Positions 53,120 to 63,750 of a stretch of 64,000 bases of DNA are shown piece after piece (position 1 is the first letter of the stretch; each line of letters opens with the position of its first letter). The notes beneath the pieces were generated by a model. That model did not search any database, was not told the DNA's origin, and saw only the letters and a list, made by a program, of their open reading frames with translations. Origin of the DNA: Algihabitans albus (lineage in GTDB: Bacteria; Pseudomonadota; Alphaproteobacteria; Kiloniellales; DSM-21159); contig NZ_QXNY01000004.1 in assembly GCF_003572205.1 (NCBI RefSeq), forward strand, positions 620,548 through 684,547, given 5' to 3'. Made by a program: the position numbers and the translations under genes.

Positions 53120-54066
53120 CTCTCTTCCGGCATGTCCTGGTCATCTGCCGCGGCGGCGCGCAGGATCGTTCCCTTGCCGAACTGGCGTGTTCTCTGGTCG
53201 GCCAAGAAGGAACGCTCAGCTTGCTGGGTCTGCTGGAACCGCCGGAGGGCCTCAGTGTCGGAGATGTCGAGGCCGAGACCGCCGCCGAGCGCGAACGTCT
53301 GGAGGCGAACCTGGCGGCGCTGGCCGCCGATCTGCCGGCTGCGCGCCTGCCGCAGGTCACGGTCGTCGTCGGGCGGCGCTATCTGGAGATCGTGCGGGCC
53401 GCTCATCGCCTTGGCGCCGATCTGGTCATGAAGACGACCGACCCCTCGCCCCGACCGCCGATCCCGCTATTCGCGAGCATCGACCAGCATCTGCTGCGCA
53501 AATGCCCCTGTCCGGTCTGGTTGTTGCGCGACGCCGCGGCGGCGCCGGTGGCCGTTGTCGCCGCGGTCGATCTTCCGGACGACGGCGGCGACAACGGAGC
53601 GCTGGACGGCCTGAACCGGGAGATCCTGCGCACTGCCGCGGGCATTGCGGCTCTGGGCGGACGGCCGCTGCGCTTGCTGCATGCCTGGAGCGACCCCTTG
53701 GCCGCTGTCGTCCGCCAGTGGGCCGGCGGCGAGGTGGAGGCGAGGGTTGCCGACTCGACCCGGACGGCCGAGGCTCAGGCTCAAGCCAAGCTCCAGGCCC
53801 TCATCGCTGCGGCGGAAGACTGGCTGGCCGGGGAGGGTTTGTCCGGCGTGCGACTGTTGCCGCATCTGGTCGCCGGCTCGGCGCGCGAGGCGCTGCCGCG
53901 CGCGGTCGAGGAACTGGGTGCCGAACTGCTCGTCATCGGTACGCTTGCGCGCAGCGGTGTGGCCGGCGTCATCATCGGCAATACCGCCGAAGACGTCTTG
54001 AACGCGGTCGACTGCGCGGTCGTTGCGGTCAAGCCGCCAGGCTACGTCAGCCCACTGCTGCGATAA
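53116..54066 (+). CDS. Tandem universal stress protein (two UspA domains)
   Basis: A 316-residue protein of two UspA-like domains. The first opens TLFRHVLVICRGGAQDRSLAELACSLVGQ and includes LGADLVMKTTDPSPRPPIPLFASIDQHLLRKCPCPVWLL; the second opens VAVVAAVDLPDDG and ends in LGAELLVIGTLARSGVAGVIIGNTAEDVLNAVDCAVVAVKP, the GxxGN ATP-binding type signature. Starts with GTG 53116 overlapping the antiporter stop, so it is translated with it. Role: ATP-binding stress regulator, probably of the antiporter. The division into two domains is clear. Confidence 0.88.
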   Translation: MTLFRHVLVICRGGAQDRSLAELACSLVGQEGTLSLLGLLEPPEGLSVGDVEAETAAERERLEANLAALAADLPAARLPQVTVVVGRRYLEIVRAAHRLGADLVMKTTDPSPRPPIPLFASIDQHLLRKCPCPVWLLRDAAAAPVAVVAAVDLPDDGGDNGALDGLNREILRTAAGIAALGGRPLRLLHAWSDPLAAVVRQWAGGEVEARVADSTRTAEAQAQAKLQALIAAAEDWLAGEGLSGVRLLPHLVAGSAREALPRAVEELGAELLVIGTLARSGVAGVIIGNTAEDVLNAVDCAVVAVKPPGYVSPLLR

Positions 54067-54095
54067 GGACGGCGCACAGCGCACCCGTCCCCGCG

Positions 54096-55592
<1,497 letters not shown>

Positions 55593-55762
55593 GCCGTCCA
55601 TCTCCTCCCCAAGTCACGCCCTTCGGGCGTCGTGTTTGCCGGTGCCGATGTCCCCGCCGCAGACCGGACGGGATCGCAGACTAGACCGGATCGCGACGGT
55701 TCGGAACCAGAGCGATCCCGGATAATCCGACGACTTCGGTTGGGCATCAGATATTTAGGGTG

Positions 55763-55776
55763 GAGTCATGTGACTC
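55763..55776. promoter_or_regulatory. Small palindrome upstream of the hypothetical gene
   Basis: GAGTCATGTGACTC: six-base arms around TG. Next to it, AGGGTGGAG resembles a ribosome site for GTG 55770. It lies between the divergent mmsA and hypothetical gene and could be an operator. Confidence 0.3.
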
Positions 55777-55826
55777 TCGTTCGATCTCGCAACAGTTTGA
55801 CATGGCAGCAGTCCGAAAGCCCCTCG

Positions 55827-56189
55827 ATGACCGATCTGGCCCGCCTGACCCTGAAGCTGGAGCTGCGCCGCCTCCTGACCGAGGTTGCGCGCCGGCGTGA
55901 GACGCTGCGTTACGCCGATCTGGCCCGCGCGGCCCAGGTGCCGGCGCCTCATACGATCCATAAGACGGTGGACTTGCTGGAGGACCTGATGCGGGAAGAC
56001 CATGCGGCCGGTCGGCCTTTGCTCTCGGCGCTCGCGGTTTCCCGCCGTGACGACGCAACGCCCGCGCCGGGGTTCTTCCAGCTTCTGACGGAACTCGGGC
56101 GCTATGCCGGTGCCGAACGCGGCCCACAGGCCGTCGCCGCCCATCGTGCGGAATTGGAGGCGGCCTGGACCTGGTGGGGGCGTGCGTGA
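55827..56189 (+). CDS. Hypothetical protein, 120 residues, helical
   Basis: Helical protein opening MTDLARLTLKLELRRLLTEVARR with RYADLARAAQVPAPHTIHKTVDLLEDLMRED and PAPGFFQLLTELGRYAG, ending AAWTWWGRA. The first 80 residues look like a winged-helix-type fold (helix-turn-helix around DLARAAQVPAPHTIHK), as in MGMT-like or Ada-type small DNA-binding proteins. I recall similar hypothetical proteins in Rhodobacterales/Rhodospirillales but no function. GTG 55770 is an alternative start with a better ribosome site. It lies 89 bp upstream of the lipid-transport operon and may be its first gene. Confidence 0.55.
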   Translation: MTDLARLTLKLELRRLLTEVARRRETLRYADLARAAQVPAPHTIHKTVDLLEDLMREDHAAGRPLLSALAVSRRDDATPAPGFFQLLTELGRYAGAERGPQAVAAHRAELEAAWTWWGRA

Positions 56190-56278
56190 CCGCGGCCGGG
56201 CGGCCTCCGGCACTGGCTCGGTCGCCGCGTGCATGTTTAACTCGAGCTTCTTCTTGCCGAGGGGGTCTGTGAAGCCGG

Positions 56279-57433
56279 ATGGCGGCTGTCGAAGAGGGTT
56301 CGAGCGAGCTGGAGGCGGCGCGGTTGGACGTGGCGCAGGAGGGCGCGGTCCTGGCCGTGCGTCTCTCGGGCGTCTGGGTGACGGCCACCGTCGGTCCGCA
56401 GGACGCTACCCTGGCGGCGATGGGTGCGGGCGGCGCGACGGAAGCGGTGCTGGACCTCTCGGCCGTCAAGCGACTCGACACGGCCGGTGCCTGGCTGGTC
56501 GACCGGACCCGGAAGCAGCTCGCGCAGCAGGGGCTTGCGGTGTCGCTGGCCGGCGTCGGGCCGGCACGCGAGGCCTTGCTGCAAAAGATCCAGCAACGCC
56601 AACCTTGCCCGGAACCGCCGAAACGTCCCGGCGCCTTGATCACGATTCTGACCGATCTGGGCAAAGCCACCGTGGAGACGGGGCATACCGTCAGGGAGGT
56701 GATCGGTTTTCTCGGCGCAACCGTCGTTGTGCTGCTGCGCAGCTTGGCGCGGCCGAAGCGGCTGCGCGGCACTTCGCTGGTCTATCATCTCGAGAAAACC
56801 GGCCTGGACGCCCTGCCGATCGTCGGCCTGCTGGCCTTTCTGATCGGCGTGGTGCTGGCTTACCAGGGCGCCGATCAGCTCGCGCGCTTCGGCGCGGAGA
56901 TCTTCACTGTCAATCTGGTCGGGGTCGCGGTCTTGCGCGAGATGGGTGTGTTGATTACGGCGATCATCGTCGCGGGCCGCTCGGGCTCGGCCTTCACCGC
57001 GCAGATCGGCACCATGAAGGTGAATCAGGAGGTGGATGCCATGAGCACCATCGGCCTGGATCCGTTGGAGGTTCTCGTTCTGCCGCGGGTTCTGGCGCTG
57101 GTGATCGCGCTGCCCTTGCTGACGTTCTATGCGAATGTCATGGGTCTGCTCGGCGGCGCCGTGATGGCGACAGTGGTTCTCGACATCGATCTTCTGGCCT
57201 TCGCCCGTCAGCTCCGCGATGCGGTGGAACTCAGCACCTTCTGGGTCGGCATGATCAAGGCGCCGATCTTCGCTTTCGTCATCGCCTTGATCGGCTGCTA
57301 CGAGGGTCTCAAGGTGTCCTCGAATGCGGAGTCGGTCGGTCTCCGCACCACCCGGGCCGTGGTTGAGGCGATCTTCCTGGTGATCCTGCTCGATGCTCTC
57401 TTCTCCGTCTTCTATTCGGTGATCGGGGTATGA
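56279..57433 (+). CDS. mlaE: MlaE-type lipid ABC permease fused to a STAS (MlaB-like) domain
   Basis: A 384-residue protein: residues about 15-105 are a STAS domain (AVLDLSAVKRLDTAGAWLVDRTRKQLAQQGLAVSLAGVG) like MlaB; residues about 120-384 are the MlaE permease (LPIVGLLAFLIGVVLAYQGADQLARFGAEIFTVNLVGVAVLREMGVLITAIIVAGRSGSAFTAQIGTMKVNQEVDAM). In many Alphaproteobacteria STAS and permease are fused like this. It is the first gene of permease-ATPase-MCE-lipoprotein and overlaps the ATPase gene by 4 bp (ATGA). Role: phospholipid transport between membranes. Confidence 0.93.
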   Translation: MAAVEEGSSELEAARLDVAQEGAVLAVRLSGVWVTATVGPQDATLAAMGAGGATEAVLDLSAVKRLDTAGAWLVDRTRKQLAQQGLAVSLAGVGPAREALLQKIQQRQPCPEPPKRPGALITILTDLGKATVETGHTVREVIGFLGATVVVLLRSLARPKRLRGTSLVYHLEKTGLDALPIVGLLAFLIGVVLAYQGADQLARFGAEIFTVNLVGVAVLREMGVLITAIIVAGRSGSAFTAQIGTMKVNQEVDAMSTIGLDPLEVLVLPRVLALVIALPLLTFYANVMGLLGGAVMATVVLDIDLLAFARQLRDAVELSTFWVGMIKAPIFAFVIALIGCYEGLKVSSNAESVGLRTTRAVVEAIFLVILLDALFSVFYSVIGV

Positions 57434-58245
57434 TGGAAGCTGCCGGCAGGGGGAACGGTGCGCAGGATCTGGTCATCCGGGCGACGGGAATCAGGACCCA
57501 ATTCGGATCTCATGTGGTGCACGACGACCTGGATTTCTCCGTACGGCGCGGTGAGGTTATGGGGCTGGTCGGCGGCTCAGGCACCGGAAAGTCGGTCCTG
57601 CTGCGCTGCCTTGTCGGCCTGATGCGTCCGGCGGCGGGCCGAATAGATATCCTGGGACACGGGATCGAAGGCGCCGGCGACCCCGATCTGCGCACCCTTC
57701 AGCGGCGGTCCGGCATGTTGTTTCAGGACGGCGCGCTCTTCTCATCGCTCACCGTGGCGCAGAACATCGAGGTTCCCCTGGCCGAACACAGTGCGCTTCC
57801 GTCCGGTTTGCGCCGGGAGGTCAGCGAACTGAAGGTGAATCTGGTCGGCCTGCCTGTCGAAGCCGCGCACAAGTATCCGAGCGAGCTGTCCGGCGGCATG
57901 CGCAAGCGCGCCGGCTTGGCCCGTGCCTTGGCTCTGGACCCGGAGATCCTGTTTCTCGACGAACCGACGGCTGGCCTGGATCCGATTGGCGCCAACCAGT
58001 TCGATCTCTTGATCGGCGATCTTCAGAAGGCGCTGGGGTTGACGGTGGTCATGGTCACGCACGATCTGGACAGCCTCTACGCCATCTGCGATCGGGTCTC
58101 CGTGCTGGTCGACAAGCGTGTTAAAGTCGGCACGATTGCGGAGCTGGAACGCGAGTCCGACCCCTGGATCCAAGATTACTTTCTCGGTCCGCGCGGCCGG
58201 GCCGCTGCGGGGGCAAGGCATCAAGCGGACCAGCAGGCGCGCTGA
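57430..58245 (+). CDS. mlaF: MlaF-type lipid-transport ATPase
   Basis: A 271-residue ABC ATPase with Walker A GLVGGSGTGKSVLLRCLVGL, signature LSGGMRKRAGLARALALDPEILFLDEPTAGLDPIGANQFD and Walker B within it. The signature SGGMRKR and AGLDPIGA are typical of MlaF. The start ATG overlaps the permease stop (ATGA). Works with the STAS-permease and MCE protein; powers lipid movement between the membranes. Confidence 0.94.
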   Translation: MMEAAGRGNGAQDLVIRATGIRTQFGSHVVHDDLDFSVRRGEVMGLVGGSGTGKSVLLRCLVGLMRPAAGRIDILGHGIEGAGDPDLRTLQRRSGMLFQDGALFSSLTVAQNIEVPLAEHSALPSGLRREVSELKVNLVGLPVEAAHKYPSELSGGMRKRAGLARALALDPEILFLDEPTAGLDPIGANQFDLLIGDLQKALGLTVVMVTHDLDSLYAICDRVSVLVDKRVKVGTIAELERESDPWIQDYFLGPRGRAAAGARHQADQQAR

Positions 58246-58378
58246 GATGGCAGGTCCGAAGATGAGCGGTAGGGACGATTCAAGCTTCACAACCATCTCG
58301 GCAGCCTCATATCTGAGGAGGCCTTGGGCTTCTCGTCCGGAGAGCAGCCTGTCCGAAACGAGCGAGCGTTAGAGGCAG

Positions 58379-59410
58379 ATGGAAACCCGAGCCAACTACG
58401 TCCTGGTCGGCAGCTTCGTTCTGGCGCTGTTCCTTAGCAGCTTCGCCTTCATCATCTGGCTGGCGAAGTTCCAGGTCGATACGACCTTCCAACGCTACGA
58501 TCTGCTCGTTTCGGATTCGGTCACCGGCCTGGCGGTCGGCAGTCCGGTCCGTTACTCGGGGGTTCGGGTCGGCGACGTCGTCGACATTCAGCTGGAGCCG
58601 GACGATCCCGGCACGGTCCGCGTCATGGTCGAGCTGGAGTCGGACGTGCCGGTCAAGGCCGACACGATCGCGAGTTTGGAACTCGAGGGTCTGACAGGCG
58701 GGCGCTACGTGCTGCTTCAGGGCGGTACGGCGGGGACGCCCGACCTGCGCGACACGGCCGAGGCGGATGTGCCGACCATCACGACCGAGGCCTCGTCGCT
58801 CGACCAGGTCCTGCAGGGCGTGCCCGATGCGGTCGCGGCGCTGCAGGGCACCATGGGGCGGGTCAATCTGCTCTTGAGCGACACCAATCTTCAGAGCATC
58901 GAGAACACGCTGAGCAGTGTGGAGATTCTGGCCACGACCCTGGCCGGTCGGCGCGAGGACGTCGCGCGGCTGATCGACGATGCGTCCGGAACGCTCGCCA
59001 ATCTCAACGAGGCGAGCGGAGTGGCAGCCGATCTGGCGCGGGATGCGCGCGATCAGTTCGGCACGCTGACCGCCCAGACCAACACGACCCTGGTGGCCGT
59101 TCAGCGACTGGCGGAACGCCTGGAAGGCGAGGTCGATACCTCGGCGGACAGTCTGGACCAGATGATCGGCGAGCTGCGGGGGGCGGCGCGTTCGCTCGAC
59201 GCGATGTCGCTGGAGGTGCAGGGGTTGGTTCAGGAGAATCGCGAGCCGATCCGCGACTTCACCTCTACCGGATTGTATGAACTGGCCAATCTCTTGACCG
59301 AGGCACGCAGCCTGGTCACCAACCTAAACCGGGTTTCGCTGGAGGTTCAGCGGGATCCCGCCCGCTTTATCTTTGGAGATCAGCAGGAGGGCTATGAAGC
59401 GCCGCGATGA
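58379..59410 (+). CDS. mlaD: MCE-family substrate-binding protein (MlaD type)
   Basis: A 343-residue protein with an N-terminal membrane anchor (YVLVGSFVLALFLSSFAFIIWL) and one MCE domain (DSVTGLAVGSPVRYSGVRVGDVVDIQLEPDDP) at about residues 35-120, then long heptad-rich helices. This is longer than E. coli MlaD (about 180), the MCE-plus-helix form of Alphaproteobacteria that forms an extended hexamer. It follows the ATPase gene after 133 bp, and the lipoprotein gene overlaps its end by 17 bp. Confidence 0.93.
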   Translation: METRANYVLVGSFVLALFLSSFAFIIWLAKFQVDTTFQRYDLLVSDSVTGLAVGSPVRYSGVRVGDVVDIQLEPDDPGTVRVMVELESDVPVKADTIASLELEGLTGGRYVLLQGGTAGTPDLRDTAEADVPTITTEASSLDQVLQGVPDAVAALQGTMGRVNLLLSDTNLQSIENTLSSVEILATTLAGRREDVARLIDDASGTLANLNEASGVAADLARDARDQFGTLTAQTNTTLVAVQRLAERLEGEVDTSADSLDQMIGELRGAARSLDAMSLEVQGLVQENREPIRDFTSTGLYELANLLTEARSLVTNLNRVSLEVQRDPARFIFGDQQEGYEAPR

Positions 59411-60074
59411 TGTCATGCCGCCCGTCCAGTCCGAGCGACGACGGCTGCTGCGCGCAGCCGGAGGTTTTGCCGCACTGGGCGCACTCGGCGGCTGTGCTCA
59501 GTTGGTACCGGGTCAGCGCCCGCCGCCGCAGTTCTTTCGCCTCTCGCCGAAGAGCACCTTCGACCCCGACCTGTCGCCCGTCGACTGGCAGCTGATTCTG
59601 GAACCGCCGATCGCCAATGCGGCACTCGATACCGTGCGCATCGCGCTGATGCGCGAGCCCATGGAGGTGGAGTACTACGCGCGCGCCAACTGGACCGATC
59701 AGGCGCCGCAGATGGTCCAGACGCTGATGATCGAGTCTTTCGAGAACTCGCGGCGGATCGTATCGGTAGGCCGTGAATCCCTCGGTTTGCGCGCCGACTT
59801 CGTGATCAAGAGCGAACTGCGCGAGTTTCAGGCCGAATACTTCGATGGACCGGTGCCGATGGCTCATGTCGGGCTGAACGTCAAGTTGGTGCGGATGCCG
59901 CGGCGGGAGATCGTGGCGAGTGAGAGCTTCGACGTCCGGTTCCCGGCCGAGAGCGATACCTTGCCGTCGATCGTCCGCGCCTTCGACGAAGCCTTGGGAA
60001 GCTCCCTCCGCGCCCTAGTGCACTGGACCTTGCAGACGGGCCAGTCTCTCTACGCGGAGACCGCCTCGAGCTGA
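59394..60074 (+). CDS. ABC-type transport auxiliary lipoprotein (PqiC-like) of the lipid system
   Basis: A 226-residue outer-membrane-type lipoprotein with lipobox LGALGGC at about residues 28-34 after an RRR-rich start. The rest matches the ABC-type transport auxiliary lipoprotein pattern (YYARANWTDQAPQMVQTLMIESFENSRRIVSVGRES). It starts at ATG 59394 with CAGGAGG at seven bases, overlapping the MCE gene by 17 bp. It probably takes the role of MlaC/PqiC in this operon, as no MlaC is present. Confidence 0.88.
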   Translation: MKRRDDVMPPVQSERRRLLRAAGGFAALGALGGCAQLVPGQRPPPQFFRLSPKSTFDPDLSPVDWQLILEPPIANAALDTVRIALMREPMEVEYYARANWTDQAPQMVQTLMIESFENSRRIVSVGRESLGLRADFVIKSELREFQAEYFDGPVPMAHVGLNVKLVRMPRREIVASESFDVRFPAESDTLPSIVRAFDEALGSSLRALVHWTLQTGQSLYAETASS

Positions 60075-60116
60075 GGGATTTGCGATCCCGGCTCCGAACT
60101 TATGCCCGCCTCCGAT

Positions 60117-60188
60117 CTCATGAGAGAGTGTGAATCACGCCTGAGGCGGTCTCGCCGGAGCGATTCCACCTCAGGCGATCCTGCTCTA
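60117..60188 (-). repeat. Interspersed repeat, copy C (short form, contains a 9-bp hairpin)
   Basis: On the minus strand it begins with the stop codon of the UbiH-type gene (TAGAGCAGGATCGCCTGAGG) and, 13 bases after TAGAGCA, has TGGAATCGC. CGCCTGAGG (60138-60146) and CCTCAGGCG (60169-60177) form a perfect 9-bp stem with a 22-base loop. Same head as copies A and B. Confidence 0.7.
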
Positions 60189-61493
60189 GAGGCGCTCGCC
60201 TTTCAGCAGGCGCGGCAGGTCGCCGACCAAGCCCATGGCATGCTGCATCAGAAGGCGCTTGAGCGGCCCCGCGCGGTCGACCGCGGCCATGCCAAGGTCG
60301 CGTAGCAAGCGCAGCGGCGGCAGGTCGTTCGAGAAGAGGCGGTTGAGCCCGTCGGTGACCGCGATCAGCATCAGCGTGTCGGGGCGGCGCCAACGCTCGT
60401 AGCGAATCAACGGTTCGGCCGCGCCGAGGTCCAGACCGAGCCGACGGGCATCGATCAGGCATTCCGCCAGAGCCGCCACGTCGCGCAGGCCGAGGTTCAG
60501 TCCCTGGCCGGCAATGGGATGGATTCCGTGGGCGGCATCGCCCACCAGCACCAGGCGGCCGGCGCGATAGCGCTGGGCATGATGCAGCGACAGGGGATAA
60601 GCCCAGCGGGGGCCCGTCAGGCTGATCCGGCCCAGGCTGTCGCCGAAGCGGCGCTGACACTCGGCGGCGAAGGCCGCGTCGTCCAGATCGACCATCGCCG
60701 AGGCCAGATCCTTGCGTTCGGTCCAGACCAGAGAGGAGCGATGCTGGCCCTCCGGCGAGTCGGTCATCGGCAGGACCGCGAAGGGTCCCGAGGGCAGAAA
60801 GTGCTCGTGCGCCACCCCATCGTGCGGCCGCTCGTGAGTCAGGGTCGCCACCAGGCCCATTTGGGGGTAGTCCCAGGTCACCGTGCGGATGCCGGCCGCC
60901 TTACGCAGGGGCGAGTTGCGTCCGTCGGCGGCGACCAGGAGCTGGGCGGAGATGCCGCGTCCGTCGGCCAACCGCGCCAGGATACTACCCGCGCCATAGC
61001 GGGCATCGGCGCGCTCGGCGGCGGCCACGCCGGCCGGCGCGATCAGCCGTAGCGGCTCCAGTTCTTTCGATCGAGCGAAGAGCGCCTGGCGCAGGCGGCG
61101 GTTTTCGACGATCCAACCGAAGGGACCGCGGCCCAGATCGTCGCTGTCGTAATGCAGGAACAGCGGCGCGGCGCGGCGCCCCACTTGTCCGTCCGACACA
61201 CGGATGTCCAGGATGGGTTGGGCATCTGGCTCGAGATGCGCCCAGACCCCAAGGCTGCGCAGCAGGTTGGCCGAGCCGGCGGCGATAGCCGAAGAACGAC
61301 CGTCGTAGGCCGCGTCGGTTAGCGCCTCGGGAGCCTGAGCGTCGATAACGGCCACCTCGACTCCGGCTTCGGCGAGCGCGATGCCGAGCGTCAACCCGAC
61401 GAGGCCACCGCCGGCGACCGCGACTTCGGCCCTGGCCGGCGCGTCGGCGCCGCCCACCTCTCCGTCGTCTCGACTCTGCAGGCCACCCTCCAT
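60186..61493 (-). CDS. UbiH-family FAD-dependent monooxygenase (ubiquinone hydroxylase)
   Basis: A 435-residue flavoprotein. The FAD motif is VAVAGGGLVGLTLG (residues about 24-37), the DG motif LLVAADGRNSPLR, and the GD motif LVLVGDAAHGIHPIAGQGLNLGLRD. These place it in the UbiH/UbiF/Coq6 group that hydroxylates the quinone ring during ubiquinone synthesis; which position cannot be said. The start ATG 61493 is preferred; TTG 61502 is nine bases earlier. Its stop codon is part of repeat copy C. Confidence 0.88.
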   Translation of the reverse strand: MEGGLQSRDDGEVGGADAPARAEVAVAGGGLVGLTLGIALAEAGVEVAVIDAQAPEALTDAAYDGRSSAIAAGSANLLRSLGVWAHLEPDAQPILDIRVSDGQVGRRAAPLFLHYDSDDLGRGPFGWIVENRRLRQALFARSKELEPLRLIAPAGVAAAERADARYGAGSILARLADGRGISAQLLVAADGRNSPLRKAAGIRTVTWDYPQMGLVATLTHERPHDGVAHEHFLPSGPFAVLPMTDSPEGQHRSSLVWTERKDLASAMVDLDDAAFAAECQRRFGDSLGRISLTGPRWAYPLSLHHAQRYRAGRLVLVGDAAHGIHPIAGQGLNLGLRDVAALAECLIDARRLGLDLGAAEPLIRYERWRRPDTLMLIAVTDGLNRLFSNDLPPLRLLRDLGMAAVDRAGPLKRLLMQHAMGLVGDLPRLLKGERL

Positions 61494-61502
61494 GAGCGCC
61501 AA

Positions 61503-62211
<709 letters not shown>

Positions 62212-62241
62212 AGCAGCAGATCTATGAAGGAGGGGCTAGAG

Positions 62242-63591
62242 ATGCAGCTCTGGCGTAAGTCTCTCGGTTTGATAGCCTTGGCCGGCGTGACCGGTCTGGT
62301 GATGACGGGCCCGGCGCATGCCGAGGTTTCGGCCGAGTCTCAGTATGTCTTCAACACGCTTTCGTTCATGTTCCACGGCGTTCTGGTCATGTGGATGGCC
62401 GCAGGTTTCGCCATGCTGGAATCGGGTCTGGTGCGGTCAAAGTCGACTGCCTCGATCTGCCTGAAGAACATCGCGCTCTATTCGATCGCCGGCATCATGT
62501 ACTACCTGGTCGGCTACAACCTCATGTACACCGATGTGAGTGGGTTCATCGGGTCGTTCAGCCTGCTCTACAATACGACGGGCGATGAGTTGGCTCTGCT
62601 GGAGGGCACGGGTGACGCGGCCGCGATCGTCGGCGAAGGCACCTACTCCATCATGTCCGACTGGTTCTTCCAGATGGTCTTCGTCGCGGCTACGGCCTCG
62701 ATCGTGTCGGGCACCCTGGCCGAGCGCATCAAGGTCTGGCCCTTCCTGATCTTCGTCGCGATCCTCACCGGCATCCTCTACCCGATTCAGGGCTCCTGGA
62801 CCTGGGGCGGCGGCTGGTTGAGCGAGATGGGCTTCAGCGACTTCGCCGGTTCGACCATCGTGCACTCCGTGGGCGGCTGGGCGGCGCTGACCGGCGCCAT
62901 CATCCTGGGCGCGCGCAAGGGCAAGTATGGTCCCGACGGGAAGGTCAATGCGATGCCGGGGGCGAACCTGCCGCTGGCCACGCTGGGCACCTTCATCCTC
63001 TGGATGGGCTGGTTCGGTTTCAACGGCGGCTCGCAATTGGCGCTGGGCTCGGCGTTGGATGCGGCCGCGATCGCGGTGGTCTATGCCAACACCAACATCG
63101 CCGCGGCCGGCGGTGTGGTGACGGCCATGATCCTGACCCAGGTGCTCTTCAAGAAGATCGACCTGACCATGGCGCTCAACGGTGCCTTGGCCGGCCTGGT
63201 CTCGATCACCGCCGGTCCGGATCAGACCAACCACCTCGTCTCCCTGATCATCGGTGCGATCGGTGGTGGGCTGGTGGTCTTCGCCGTGCCGCTTCTCGAC
63301 AAGCTCAAGGTCGACGATGTGGTCGGGGCGATCTCGGTCCACCTGGTTGCCGGCATCTGGGGCACTCTGGCCGTCGGCATCTTCGGCAGCGGCGGTCTCG
63401 GGACGCAAATCGTCGGCATCGTCGCCATCGGTGCCTTCGTGGTGGTCACCACGAGCACCGTGTGGCTGGCCCTCAAGTACACCGTTGGGATCCGGGTCTC
63501 CGACGAGGAAGAGGAAATGGGCCTCGACAAGTCGGAACTGGGCATGGAGGCCTACCCCGAATTCGGGCACGGCTCTCAGACCCTTTCGTAA
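62242..63591 (+). CDS. amtB: Ammonium transporter AmtB
   Basis: A 449-residue ammonium channel with a cleaved signal peptide (MQLWRKSLGLIALAGVTGLV ... AHA) and eleven helices. The Amt signature WIAAGFAMLESG appears here as WMAAGFAMLESGLVRSKS; DFAGSTIVHSVGGWAALTGA includes one of the twin pore His, and GTFILWMGWFGFNGGS is the second signature. The C-terminus ends in the PII-binding region. Start ATG 62242 has AAGGAGG at eight bases; the earlier ATG 62224 is itself inside the ribosome site context and rejected. Terminated at 63688-63724. Confidence 0.96.
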   Translation: MQLWRKSLGLIALAGVTGLVMTGPAHAEVSAESQYVFNTLSFMFHGVLVMWMAAGFAMLESGLVRSKSTASICLKNIALYSIAGIMYYLVGYNLMYTDVSGFIGSFSLLYNTTGDELALLEGTGDAAAIVGEGTYSIMSDWFFQMVFVAATASIVSGTLAERIKVWPFLIFVAILTGILYPIQGSWTWGGGWLSEMGFSDFAGSTIVHSVGGWAALTGAIILGARKGKYGPDGKVNAMPGANLPLATLGTFILWMGWFGFNGGSQLALGSALDAAAIAVVYANTNIAAAGGVVTAMILTQVLFKKIDLTMALNGALAGLVSITAGPDQTNHLVSLIIGAIGGGLVVFAVPLLDKLKVDDVVGAISVHLVAGIWGTLAVGIFGSGGLGTQIVGIVAIGAFVVVTTSTVWLALKYTVGIRVSDEEEEMGLDKSELGMEAYPEFGHGSQTLS

Positions 63592-63687
63592 AGCAGCACG
63601 AGAAATTTCCGGGGTGTCGCGCAGGACGCAGGGTGCCCCGGAGATTTCGGAGTTTTCTCGAGTTTAACGGCGATCCTCCGCCTGACT

Positions 63688-63724
63688 GGCCCGGCAGGGA
63701 CACCTGCCGGGCCTCTTTTTTTTT
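63688..63724 (+). terminator. Intrinsic terminator of glnK-amtB
   Basis: GGCCCGGCAGG (63688-63698), loop GACA, CCTGCCGGGCC (63703-63713), a perfect 11-bp stem, then a run of nine Ts. It lies about 100 bp after the amtB stop and before the opposing trpS end. Confidence 0.92.
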
Positions 63725-63750
63725 GAGACTCAGGCTGCCGGAAACGAAGC

